From the NCBI GenBank assembly GCA_003577005.1, contig QEUW01000077.1, positions 1 to 22,139 on the forward strand: 22,139 nt of DNA, in the 5' to 3' direction. This stretch comes from Chloroflexota bacterium. Its GTDB lineage: Bacteria > Chloroflexota > Anaerolineae > Caldilineales > Caldilineaceae. Under the pieces are notes generated by a model. It searched no databases and was not told where the DNA came from. It worked only from the letters and a program-made list of their open reading frames with translations. This document shows, piece after piece, positions 13,733 through 20,820 of the stretch. The position numbers were made by a program, and so were the translations under genes. How positions within the stretch are numbered: position 1 is the stretch's first letter; each line of letters opens with the position of its first letter.

Positions 13733-14602
13733 TTAGTCGGCTGCAACGGGGAGGTAGACAACCTGCCCCGCAGTGGCATCTTCGGCCACGGCGATTTCAG
13801 CAGTGTGGGCGCTTTGCAGCGTGTGGCCAGCGGCATCCTCGACGGAAACCACATATTCACCGGCGCTCAAATCTGAGAAGAGCACGCCATCAGCAGTGCT
13901 GCGCTCGCTGGCAATAACCGAGCCTGCGCCGTCGGTCAGGGACAGCGTCGCGCCCGTCACGGGGGCCTCACCGTCATCGAGAACGCCATTGCCGTTTGCG
14001 TCCACAAAGAGAATCACCGAAATCGAATCAGGCGCAACCTCCTGGCTGCGCATCACACGGGCCGCGGCCGGGGTGGCAGCCTGGGAAGCGGCCGGGGCGG
14101 CTGGGGTAGCCGATTGCGACGCCGGCTGTCCCACACTCTGCATCTCACTCATGGCCTGGCTGAGCGCGCCCATGAAGAGGTCAAACTGTTGGCGGGTAAC
14201 ATCGAGTTGCGAGACAGCGGTGTTCAGATTGGCAATATCGGTATCCTGATTGGCCAATTCAGCGCGCAAGGTTTGTTCTACAGTGCTCAACTGGTCGGCC
14301 AGCGCCTGAGCCTGCTGGCTGACCAGGTCTACATTTGCGCTCACGGCGCCTACATTTTCATTGACCCGGTCCAACGTCGCCTCAAAGTTAGTGAGCCGCT
14401 CGCCGCCGCTAAAACTGAGGGTGCCGCCATTGATCAACGCCAGGATCAGCAACGTAAGCAGCATCCCCAAAATGGCGCCGCCGATTGCCGCCAGAAACAT
14501 GGAGAGAGAGTCGTGGCTGACAGCCCGGTACTCCAGCTCGGGCGCCTCTTCCATACGTTCGGACGGTTTGCTGATCTCTAACGATTCTTGGTGAACGCTC
14601 AT
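13733..14602 (-). CDS. Membrane-anchored coiled-coil protein with SdrD-B-like domain
   Basis: I do not recognise a named family for this 289-residue protein. It has a charged N-terminal tail (1-33), one transmembrane helix (about 34-58), a long heptad-rich segment (about 70-155) likely to be a coiled coil, an Ala/Pro/Ser/Gln linker (158-182) and a C-terminal beta domain (about 193-288). That domain reads ILFVDANGNGVLDDGEAPV, like SdrD/Cna B-type modules, and DANGNGVLDDGE (201-212) fits an EF-hand-type calcium loop (D201, N203, N205, D209, E212). The likely topology is N-in with the coiled coil and beta domain outside. AGGAG sits 5 nt before the ATG, and a promoter candidate lies upstream. A structural or surface-sensing role is a guess. 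Confidence 0.8.
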   Translation of the reverse strand: MSVHQESLEISKPSERMEEAPELEYRAVSHDSLSMFLAAIGGAILGMLLTLLILALINGGTLSFSGGERLTNFEATLDRVNENVGAVSANVDLVSQQAQALADQLSTVEQTLRAELANQDTDIANLNTAVSQLDVTRQQFDLFMGALSQAMSEMQSVGQPASQSATPAAPAASQAATPAAARVMRSQEVAPDSISVILFVDANGNGVLDDGEAPVTGATLSLTDGAGSVIASERSTADGVLFSDLSAGEYVVSVEDAAGHTLQSAHTAEIAVAEDATAGQVVYLPVAAD

Positions 14603-15053
14603 AATACTCCTTCCCTACCTGACCATTTTCAAAGCCGTTACGAATCTCATACTCTGTGCAATTTTGAACAAACAGCCTTACTATCTTACCGGTTGCTCCT
14701 CGCCCCGTCAAGCTTGAGCACCCTACAGTTTCCCCACGAATTTGCTTTGTCACTACACCGTTGCCTGAAGAAAAAATTGGTTTGAAGGCGACTCAGGCCC
14801 GGCCGACATGCCAAATCCTGAAATAGAGGCGGATTGTCCTCCTTTGTGGGTGGACAGCATATCTAATCTATAATAATCTTGCACATAATCGGCTGTTGCG
14901 CTCGGTACCATTCCTACCCTTCAAGATAGGTTTATAGGAACAAATTGGTATAAGTGGGTGATAGTCTACTGGATTTTTGGCGTATCCGCATTAAGCGGAG
15001 ATTAACAAAGAATTTTGCCACTTGCTTATTTTCGTTGTTTTTATTTCTTAAAG
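14603..15053. other. 451 bp divergent intergenic region, no gene seen
   Basis: The left third carries the promoter candidate of the coiled-coil gene. The right two thirds are AT-rich and hold no ORF with a ribosome site or recognisable product. A TATAAT at 14869-14874 lacks a good -35. TCCGC-ATTAA-GCGGA forms a small hairpin about 55 nt before the methyltransferase start. I cannot assign a promoter for the methyltransferase. Confidence 0.6.
14683..14711 (-). promoter_or_regulatory. Promoter candidate for the coiled-coil protein gene
   Basis: Minus-strand TTGACG (14711-14706) and TAAGAT (14688-14683) are spaced by 17 bp, about 80 bp ahead of the ATG at 14602. The -35 is strong and the -10 matches four of six consensus bases. 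Confidence 0.5.
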
Positions 15054-16271
15054 ATGACGCTTGAAACGCTCGACGCTGACGCTGTAGACTTTCTGCTCTC
15101 GGTCAACGGCCAGGCCGCTTTAGCCGAACTCGCCGGAAGCGACATAAGTGATGAGAATACGCTGTCCTTGCTGGCCGAACTGCGCCGTCGCTTTCCGCCG
15201 CCGGTGGCCGGAGCCCTGTTGACGATGGCGCGTCTGCGTCGCCGCGCCGCCGCCAAGTTTCCCTTTGCCGACCGGCTTTTCCTTACGCCTGAAGCCTTGG
15301 AACAGGCGACCGCTTGGCCGGTGGCGCTCCACCGCGCCGCCTGGATCGACCGCTATGCACCTCCCGGACCGGTGCTCGACTTAGGGTGCGGCATCGGCGG
15401 CGACACCCTGGCGCTGGCCCAATACCGGCTCGTCATTGCTATCGAACAGGATCCGTTGCGCTTGCGTTTTGCCCAGGCCAATGCCGCGGCCCTGGGCCTG
15501 ACACCGCAAGTGCGCTTTATCCAGGCAGATTGGACTGCGCTGTTGGCGACGGATCAGCTGCCGGCCGCTGTAACCGCCTTTGCCGACCCTGCCCGGAGGG
15601 TGGAGGGGCGGCGAGTCTTCAGCCTCCACCAGATGGAGCCGCCGCTGGCGATGCTGTTGAACCTGCAACGAACGCAGCCGGCGCTGGGTATCAAGGTCAT
15701 GCCCGGCGTGCAAGATGATGAATTGCCCGCCGGATGTGGCGTCGAGTTTATCAGCCACGAAGGCGTCTGCAAGGAGGCAGTGCTCTGGTTTGGCCCCTTG
15801 AACCAGCACCGGCGCTGGGCCAGCGTCCACACCGGGGAGAACTGGGAGCAGATTATCAACCGGGGCGAACCGGCGCCACAAGGCCCACTCCTCGCCGTTC
15901 TCTATCTTCATGAGCCGGACCCAGCTGTGATTCGGGCGGGGGCGTTGGGTGCCTTATGCGAGCGGCTGGGCGCCTGGCTCTTCGACCCCCAGATCGCCTA
16001 TTTGGTTACCCCAAGCTGGCAACCGGATGCGCTGGTACAGTCGTTTCGGGTCGACGAGGTGCATCGTTTTAGCTTGAAAACGCTCAATCGCCGGTTGCAG
16101 GCGTTGGGTGTTGGCGCGGTAGAATTGAAAAAACGAGGCTTTCCCGTCGAGCCAGAGACATTGCGCACGCGGCTCAAGCTCCGGCCCGGTGGCAAAGCGG
16201 CGACGGTACTCTTCACCCGGCGGGGCGAAGAGCGGCTGATGTTGATCGGCGAACGGATGACAAACCGTTGA
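15054..16271 (+). CDS. Class I SAM-dependent methyltransferase with THUMP-like C-terminal domain
   Basis: This 405-residue protein has an N-terminal helical part (1-100), then a Rossmann methyltransferase core with motif I VLDLGCGIGGD (107-117), an acidic strand end AIEQDP (129-134) and motif IV ADPARR (177-182). The C-terminal part (about 330-400) resembles the THUMP-like domain, with LNRRLQALGV and KKRGFPVEP. Family members are probable nucleic-acid, likely RNA, methyltransferases, but the target is not established. The ATG at 15054 is preferred to an upstream TTG at 15015, though neither has a strong ribosome site. The gene is followed after 9 nt by a small protein gene, so the two are probably co-transcribed. 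Confidence 0.85.
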   Translation: MTLETLDADAVDFLLSVNGQAALAELAGSDISDENTLSLLAELRRRFPPPVAGALLTMARLRRRAAAKFPFADRLFLTPEALEQATAWPVALHRAAWIDRYAPPGPVLDLGCGIGGDTLALAQYRLVIAIEQDPLRLRFAQANAAALGLTPQVRFIQADWTALLATDQLPAAVTAFADPARRVEGRRVFSLHQMEPPLAMLLNLQRTQPALGIKVMPGVQDDELPAGCGVEFISHEGVCKEAVLWFGPLNQHRRWASVHTGENWEQIINRGEPAPQGPLLAVLYLHEPDPAVIRAGALGALCERLGAWLFDPQIAYLVTPSWQPDALVQSFRVDEVHRFSLKTLNRRLQALGVGAVELKKRGFPVEPETLRTRLKLRPGGKAATVLFTRRGEERLMLIGERMTNR

Positions 16272-16280
16272 GGAAGAACG

Positions 16281-16550
16281 ATGATAAGAGAAGTTTTGGT
16301 CAATGAACCGGTGGATGTGCTGGTGCGCGTCCTGCCGAGCGGCGAAGTGCAGCCGACCTCCTTTCTCTGGCGCAACAAAACACGCTATGTGAGTGATGTG
16401 GGGCGCCAGTGGGAAGAGCGTGTCGGCGGCAAGTCGCTGCGCTGTTATCTGCTCAAAACAGTGGAAGAGAACACCTACGAACTGCGGTGGGACCCGGCGG
16501 CCAACGAGTGGCAGGTCCACCGGGCGTGGTTGCGCGACCTGATGGTGTAG
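16281..16550 (+). CDS. Small DUF6504-like protein
   Basis: This 89-residue basic soluble protein starts MIREVLVNEPVDVLVRVLP and contains SFLWRNKTRYVSDVGRQWEE (27-46). It ends with a Trp-rich strand region, YELRWDP and VHRAWLRDLMV. The opening and the F-W-----Y-V---G--W pattern recall DUF6504 proteins, but this is from memory and uncertain. AGGAAG lies just before the ATG, overlapping the 3' edge of the methyltransferase gene, so coupling is likely. The aromatic and Arg residues could suit nucleic-acid or nucleotide binding; this is speculative. Confidence 0.75.
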   Translation: MIREVLVNEPVDVLVRVLPSGEVQPTSFLWRNKTRYVSDVGRQWEERVGGKSLRCYLLKTVEENTYELRWDPAANEWQVHRAWLRDLMV

Positions 16551-16569
16551 GTGGTGCGATGTACGTACA

Positions 16570-16582
16570 AGGTGCGTTGCAC
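16570..16582. repeat. GTGCGTTGCAC-family repeat, copy D (single unit)
   Basis: AGGTGCGTTGCAC matches the first unit of copy C over 13 bases. It lies 20 nt after the DUF6504-like stop codon. No clear inverted partner is present, so it may be a decayed or solo unit. Confidence 0.5.
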
Positions 16583-16613
16583 GCTGGAGAACGAATCCAA
16601 CTGCATACCTCAA

Positions 16614-16635
16614 CAATAGCGAAACAATAGCGAAA
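16614..16635. repeat. Tandem direct repeat of CAATAGCGAAA
   Basis: Two perfect adjacent 11 bp copies (16614-16624, 16625-16635) lie just upstream of the promoter candidate of the dioxygenase gene. The 11 bp period is one DNA turn, which suits tandem binding of an activator, but slippage duplication is equally possible. Confidence 0.55.
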
Positions 16636-16645
16636 TTGTGCAGAT

Positions 16646-16673
16646 TTGGACGATCATGATTTCATGTTAGAAT
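16646..16673 (+). promoter_or_regulatory. Promoter candidate for the PhyH dioxygenase gene
   Basis: TTGGAC (16646-16651) and TAGAAT (16668-16673) are spaced by 16 bp. The -10 matches five of six bases and the -35 only three, so an activator may be needed; the tandem CAATAGCGAAA repeat lies directly upstream. The leader of about 90 nt contains a GGCGA/TCGCC stem. Confidence 0.4.
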
Positions 16674-16768
16674 GGCCCTATTCCGATCCGGCTGGACCGG
16701 CGAGGCGCGAGGAGTCGCCTTCAGGTTATTCCTTTTGATCGAACCACCAGGCCCAATAAGGAGCAGAC

Positions 16769-17557
16769 ATGTTAAGCAAGGAACAGATCGACTTCTATCA
16801 CGAAAACGGCTTCTTACACATCCCGCAGGTCTTTAGCAAAGCAGAAATTGACGAACTCTCGGACGAGATGGACCGCCTGGTCGAGGAGTGGGCCTTTACC
16901 AGCCCCGGCTGGAGCGGCCCCTGGCGCCAGGCCTATATGGACCCAGAGACCGAGAAGAAGTCCAAACTCACCGCTATGCATGATCTGCACTTTTACTCGG
17001 CGGCCTGGATGCGGGCGGTGACGCACCCCAAACTGGTCGAGGCGATGAGCGACCTGCTGGGGCCAAACGTCGAGTTGCACCACTCCACCATGCACATCAA
17101 GCCGCCCCAGACCGGCCACCCCTTCCCCATGCACCAGGACAACCCGTTCTACCACCATTCAAACGAACGCTATGCCGATGTCCTGGTGCATCTGGATGAC
17201 ACCTCGCACGCCAACGGCGAGATCCGCTTTTTGGCCGGGTCGCACAAGGCCGGCCCGCTACCTCATATCATCCACACTGAGGCCGGCCCTTGCACACCGC
17301 ACCTGCCCTTCGACGTTTTCAAGCTCGAAGAGACCGTCCCGGTGCCGGCCAAGCGGGGCGATGTGGTGATCTTCAATATCTTTACCATCCACGGCTCGTA
17401 CATCAACACGACCAAGCAGCCGCGGCGCCTCGTGCGCGTCGGCTATCGCGACCCCCAAAACCTTCAGATCCGCGGGCAGAGCTTTGGCCGCCCCAGCCTG
17501 ATGGTCAAGGGCTATCGCGAGCGACGGGAAGGCCAGCCGCTCTTTGGCCAGGGGTGA
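16769..17557 (+). CDS. Phytanoyl-CoA dioxygenase (PhyH) family protein
   Basis: This 262-residue Fe(II)/2-oxoglutarate-dependent oxygenase of the PhyH family has the facial triad HQD (H122, D124) plus H208 (TIHGSY). Downstream RRLVRVGYRD (219-228) supplies the Arg that binds 2-oxoglutarate. The opening, QIDFYHENGFLHIPQVFSKAEI, is typical of the family. Bacterial PhyH enzymes hydroxylate many small molecules, so the substrate is unknown. AAGGAG lies 5 nt before the ATG. The stop codon TGA is the first triplet of the inverted repeat bounding the DUF559 cassette, so that boundary falls exactly at the end of this gene. Confidence 0.9.
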   Translation: MLSKEQIDFYHENGFLHIPQVFSKAEIDELSDEMDRLVEEWAFTSPGWSGPWRQAYMDPETEKKSKLTAMHDLHFYSAAWMRAVTHPKLVEAMSDLLGPNVELHHSTMHIKPPQTGHPFPMHQDNPFYHHSNERYADVLVHLDDTSHANGEIRFLAGSHKAGPLPHIIHTEAGPCTPHLPFDVFKLEETVPVPAKRGDVVIFNIFTIHGSYINTTKQPRRLVRVGYRDPQNLQIRGQSFGRPSLMVKGYRERREGQPLFGQG

Positions 17558-17598
17558 CCTAACCCCCTGTCCCCCTTCCCTGAGAGGGAAGGGAGGAC
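17555..17598 (+). repeat. Left inverted repeat of the DUF559 cassette
   Basis: It begins TGACCTAACCC and contains a 9 bp hairpin CCCTTCCCT-GAG-AGGGAAGGG. It matches the reverse complement of 18129-18172 with five differences over 44 bp. Its first three bases are the stop codon of the dioxygenase gene. Confidence 0.8.
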
Positions 17599-17651
17599 TC
17601 GTAGAGCAGATTGGTTTGCTGTCGATTGTGGTTACCTGATTACGTGGTTGC

Positions 17652-17696
17652 TTTGAAACCGGCAGTTTCTGCACTAGCAAAACTGCCGGTTTCAAA
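17652..17696. repeat. Perfect 17 bp inverted repeat
   Basis: TTTGAAACCGGCAGTTT (17652-17668) and its exact complement (17680-17696) flank an 11 nt loop. It lies between the left inverted repeat and the DUF559 start. On either strand it would fold a strong hairpin; a T-rich stem end but no long T-run argues against a simple terminator. Confidence 0.8.
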
Positions 17697-17726
17697 CAGA
17701 GCACAGTATAGAACGAGAGGTGAACT

Positions 17727-18179
17727 GTGGCGCGCCGGAATGTTGTACGGGGGCAAACGGTTGCGCGTGAGAAACTGGAACGCGCCAAGATACTCCGCAC
17801 CCGCATGACTGTGGCAGAAAACAAGCTATGGCAGTCACTACGCGGCAGCCGCTTAGACGGCTTGCATTTCCGCCGCCAGCAGGTCATCGATGGCTTTATC
17901 GCCGATTTTTACTGCAACGCAGCCGGCCTCGTCATCGAGGTGGATGGAGCTATTCACGAGCAGCAGGAGGGGTATGATCGTGCGCGTGATGAGCATCTCG
18001 CACGGAGGAATCTGTTGACGATACGCCTGACAAATCAAGAGATCATGTCCAATCTGGAGGCGTGTCTGGACAAAATCCGCACTGTCTGCCGTCAAAGAAT
18101 TGCCAACGAGCAAATAGGCGCCACACCGGTTCTCCCTTCCCTCCCAGGGAAGGGAGACAGAGGGTTGGGTCATTCATGA
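17727..18179 (+). CDS. DUF559 protein with Vsr-like PD-(D/E)XK nuclease fold
   Basis: This 150-residue protein matches DUF559: RTRMTVAENKLWQSLRG (24-40), GLHFRRQQVIDGFIADFYC (45-63), LVIEVDGAIH (68-77) and a C-terminal helix. Likely active-site residues of the restriction-like fold are D60, E71 and D73, with H77 nearby. The start is GTG at 17727 with GAGAGG 6 nt upstream. The tail from about residue 135 (LPSLPGKGDRGLG) is simply the right inverted repeat translated, so the repeat forms the protein's C-terminus. The stop overlaps the transporter start as ATGA. The biological role of DUF559 proteins is not established; nicking at related repeats is a hypothesis. Confidence 0.85.
   Translation: MARRNVVRGQTVAREKLERAKILRTRMTVAENKLWQSLRGSRLDGLHFRRQQVIDGFIADFYCNAAGLVIEVDGAIHEQQEGYDRARDEHLARRNLLTIRLTNQEIMSNLEACLDKIRTVCRQRIANEQIGATPVLPSLPGKGDRGLGHS
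18129..18172 (-). repeat. Right inverted repeat of the DUF559 cassette
   Basis: This is the complement of the left copy with five differences over 44 bp. It contains a perfect stem TCCCTTCCCT-CCC-AGGGAAGGGA. It encodes the C-terminal tail of the DUF559 protein and ends 3 nt before the transporter start codon, so it also forms that gene's ribosome-binding region. Confidence 0.8.
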
Positions 18180-19132
18180 CCACCACCAATCAAGAGCTAC
18201 ATGTCGATGCTACACCCCAAGCGAACGTTATCTCGCGCGATTGGGGTGGCTGGACGTTGGCGCTGCTGGCGTCGCTTTCCTTTAGCTTTGCGGCGCCCAT
18301 CGCCCGGGGGGCGATCACCGGCGGCATGGAGCCGACTACACTGGTCACGTTGCGGCTGGCGCTGGCTACGCTTCTGATGGCCGTCACCGTCGCGGTGATG
18401 GGGCGTAGCCGGCTGAGAATGGATCGCCGCGGCCTGCTCCTTGCCCTGGCGGCCGGTCTTCTCAACGGCCTGGGCATGTTGCTCTTTTTCTGGGCGCTGG
18501 CGCGCGTGGACGCTTCGGTGGCGTCCATGATGATCTCGTTGATCCCGCTGGTGGTGCTCAGCCTGTTGGCCTTGCGCGGCGAACGCTTTACCTATCGCCA
18601 CACGCTCCGGCTGGCCCTGGGGCTCGGCGGCGTCTATCTGTTGGTCGGCCCCGGCGGCCAGGTAGACCCGCTGGGGATCGGGCTGCTGGTCATCGCCATC
18701 ATCTGCTTTTCGCTGCACATGAGCATCTTGCAGTGGTTTCTGCGACCGTACGAAGCGCTGGCGGTGACATTTTATATCTCCGCGGCCATGACGGCAGTGG
18801 TTACCAGTGCCTGGTTGATCCAGGGAGCGCCCTGGCAGAACCCAAGTTTTGGTGGCTGGTTGGCCGTGGTGGGGCTGGTCATTGTCAGCACCTACTTATC
18901 GCGGCTGCTCATGGTCGCGGCCATCAACCAGATCGGCAGCGGCCAGATGGCGCTCCTCTCACCACTGGAAACGCTCCTGACCATCATCTGGGCGATGCTC
19001 TTTCTGGGCGAGCGGTTGTCGCCCCTGCAATGGGCTGGCGGCGCCCTTGTTCTGGCAAGCGCCCTGCTGGCGATCCAGCGGCTGGGTCGCGCCCGCTGGC
19101 GCCCCCGCTGGCGGATGTGGGCGCGGGTGTAG
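18176..19132 (+). CDS. EamA/DMT family transporter
   Basis: This 318-residue integral membrane protein has ten predicted hydrophobic segments in two EamA halves (about 30-160 and 170-300). Examples are SFSFAAPIARGAITGG early on and LLSPLETLLTIIWAMLFLGE near the end, a typical EamA signature. The family usually exports or exchanges small metabolites such as amino acids, sugars or nucleosides; the substrate is unknown. The ATG at 18176 overlaps the DUF559 stop by 4 nt. A longer frame from 18062 would run through the DUF559 gene and repeat and is rejected. The upstream sequence is all repeat-derived, and no standard Shine-Dalgarno sequence is present, so translation may depend on coupling. Confidence 0.88.
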   Translation: MTTTNQELHVDATPQANVISRDWGGWTLALLASLSFSFAAPIARGAITGGMEPTTLVTLRLALATLLMAVTVAVMGRSRLRMDRRGLLLALAAGLLNGLGMLLFFWALARVDASVASMMISLIPLVVLSLLALRGERFTYRHTLRLALGLGGVYLLVGPGGQVDPLGIGLLVIAIICFSLHMSILQWFLRPYEALAVTFYISAAMTAVVTSAWLIQGAPWQNPSFGGWLAVVGLVIVSTYLSRLLMVAAINQIGSGQMALLSPLETLLTIIWAMLFLGERLSPLQWAGGALVLASALLAIQRLGRARWRPRWRMWARV

Positions 19133-19179
19133 ATGAACTGATAGTCCATCATCCATCGTCCAAAACCTGAGGAGAAACC

Positions 19180-20091
19180 ATGAAATTTGGCACCACCGTC
19201 TGGACGTACCAATGGGATCCACCGTATGAACATGCGCTACGGCGTATCGCCGGTCTCGGCTTCAAGGCAGTCGAACTCATTGCCTGGAACCGGGAGGCGC
19301 TCGATACTTACTACACACCGCAGCGGATCAAGGAGCTACCGGCGCTCATTGCCGACCTGGGGCTGGAGCTTTCAGAATTTGTCTCCACGCCCCACGGCAT
19401 GGCCAGCCCCGATGCATCTGTGCGGGAACAGGCGGTCGATCACTTCAAGCGTGTGGTCGAAGTAGGGGTCGAGTTGGGCACAACGATTGTCAATACGGTA
19501 GCCGCCAACCCGTTTGAATTGCAATTTCCTCGCATCCTGCAAAAGCATGTGGCGCAAGAGTGGAGCATGGATTTCCCACCCGGTCTCGATTGGAAGCGCA
19601 ACTGGGCAGACTACGTAGAGGTCATGCGCCGCTGCTGCGCCATCTGCGAGGATGCCGGTGTCCGCTATGCGCTCGAACCGCACCCTTACCGCTGGATGCG
19701 CAATGCCGCTTCGATGCAACGCCTGCTCGACCACGTGGATTCCCCGGCGTTGGGCATGAACTTCGACCCCAGCCACCTCTTTCCGATGGGCGAACTGTCC
19801 GAGATGGTAGTCTACGAAATCGGCGACCGCATCTTCCACACCCACTTTTCCGACAACGACGGCACGAGCAATGCCCACTGGCGGCCGGGCAAGGGCAAGA
19901 TCGACTGGCAGGCCGTGCTCCAGGCGCTCAGGGATGTGGGCTATGATCATGTCATCTCTATCGAACTGGAGGATGTGCCAGGCGTCGCCCACCGGGGTGT
20001 GGCCTCCACTCCGGCATTGGACCGCGAAGTGACGCTGGCGCGCACCTATCTGGCAGACTTATGTGATACGCTTGGAATCCGTGTTGAATAG
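19180..20091 (+). CDS. Sugar phosphate isomerase/epimerase family TIM barrel
   Basis: This 303-residue xylose-isomerase-like TIM barrel belongs to the AP endonuclease 2/sugar isomerase-epimerase superfamily. Likely metal ligands are E166 (YALEPHPY), D196 and H199 (NFDPSHLF), H222 (HTHFSDND) and E262 (ISIELED). GLGFKAVELIAWN (25-37) is the usual first-strand signature. The W-P-GKGKIDW segment (234-243) before the last strands is typical of family members that act on sugars or inositol-type compounds. GAGGAG precedes the ATG. It begins 47 bp after the transporter gene on the same strand and is probably co-transcribed with it. The reaction is most likely an epimerisation or isomerisation; the substrate is unknown. 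Confidence 0.9.
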   Translation: MKFGTTVWTYQWDPPYEHALRRIAGLGFKAVELIAWNREALDTYYTPQRIKELPALIADLGLELSEFVSTPHGMASPDASVREQAVDHFKRVVEVGVELGTTIVNTVAANPFELQFPRILQKHVAQEWSMDFPPGLDWKRNWADYVEVMRRCCAICEDAGVRYALEPHPYRWMRNAASMQRLLDHVDSPALGMNFDPSHLFPMGELSEMVVYEIGDRIFHTHFSDNDGTSNAHWRPGKGKIDWQAVLQALRDVGYDHVISIELEDVPGVAHRGVASTPALDREVTLARTYLADLCDTLGIRVE

Positions 20092-20115
20092 CAACACAGG
20101 CAAGGGGGCCAGACT

Positions 20116-20817
20116 GTGAAAAATATATTCGGCTGGCTCGTACCCGTGTTACTCTTTATCACCGTAGTATTGCTTCTCTTTGGCGTTTCCTTTGGCGCAG
20201 TGACGCTGATCTCACTGGGTGCGGCGTGGCTGCTACGGCTCTTCTTGCCGTTGACCCTCTTCGAGTCCGCACTGCTGGGTTTTGTCTTTGCCGCCGCTGC
20301 GCTCTATTTGCTCATCACCGTGGTGTCTGCCATAGGGCCGCCAGCAGCATCGTGGGCCCCTCGTCGCACTGCCCGCTTTGCGGACGAAGAGGCCGAGGGG
20401 CGCGAGTACAAACAGATTGCGCCCACGCGTTTCTACCAGAACCCAGCCGAGCGGACTTGGGAAGCGTTTCTGACGCACGAAATCGCCAATGACATCTATA
20501 TGGACTTGCAGGACGCGCCCTCGGTCACATCGCCTATGAACGATAGCCAGGTGCAGGAGTTGTCGATCCGCCTGGCGCAGATTGGGCTGGCGATCCTCAA
20601 GCGCAAAACCGCGCGTGCCCGCGATCTGAGCGTCAATCTCAGCGCAGTCAAGCGCGAAATGCAGCGCATGGGCCAGCGCCCGTACGATGACGATATTCTG
20701 CGCGTCGCCGTAGATGGCATCAATGCCAATGTCGATTATTATGCTGACGAACTGTACGAGATCATCCGCACCCAGGGTTGGAACAAGCCGGCTGAACTCG
20801 AAGATGAATGGAACTGA
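20116..20817 (+). CDS. Unrecognised membrane protein with cytosolic C-terminal domain
   Basis: I do not recognise a family for this 233-residue protein. Residues about 5-73 form two or three transmembrane segments, including PVLLFITVVLLLFGVSFGAV and ALLGFVFAAAALYLLI. The remaining 160 residues are hydrophilic and helical, with many Arg and Glu residues (IRLAQIGLAILKRKTARARD, then LSAVKREMQRMGQRP). The C-terminus is acidic. A GTG start at 20116 follows an AAGGGGG sequence. It lies 24 nt after the epimerase-like gene and 3 nt before the next gene, so it is inside the same operon. A role in membrane organisation or as an accessory to the neighbouring enzymes is a guess. Confidence 0.75.
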   Translation: MKNIFGWLVPVLLFITVVLLLFGVSFGAVTLISLGAAWLLRLFLPLTLFESALLGFVFAAAALYLLITVVSAIGPPAASWAPRRTARFADEEAEGREYKQIAPTRFYQNPAERTWEAFLTHEIANDIYMDLQDAPSVTSPMNDSQVQELSIRLAQIGLAILKRKTARARDLSVNLSAVKREMQRMGQRPYDDDILRVAVDGINANVDYYADELYEIIRTQGWNKPAELEDEWN

Positions 20818-20820
20818 CCG

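Larger units (their letters stand above)
17555..18172 (+). mobile_element. Candidate DUF559-carrying element bounded by 44 bp inverted repeats
   Basis: A segment of 618 bp is bounded by inverted repeats 17555-17598 and 18129-18172, identical at 39 of 44 positions. Inside lie a 17 bp inverted repeat and a gene for a Vsr-like nuclease-fold protein. The segment fits exactly between the stop codon of the dioxygenase gene and the start of the transporter gene. No target-site duplication is evident and there is no transposase. A nuclease-spread or hitch-hiking repeat cassette is an inference. Confidence 0.5.

Noticed and set aside
14869..14874. TATAAT upstream of the methyltransferase gene
   Set aside because: No acceptable -35 lies at 16-18 bp; the best, TTGTGG, is 19 bp away. 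The gene start is also about 180 bp downstream.
18062..18175. N-terminal extension of the EamA transporter
   Set aside because: It would run out of frame through the DUF559 gene and the inverted repeat, giving a polar Arg-rich leader. The ATG at 18176 overlapping the DUF559 stop gives a normal family length.
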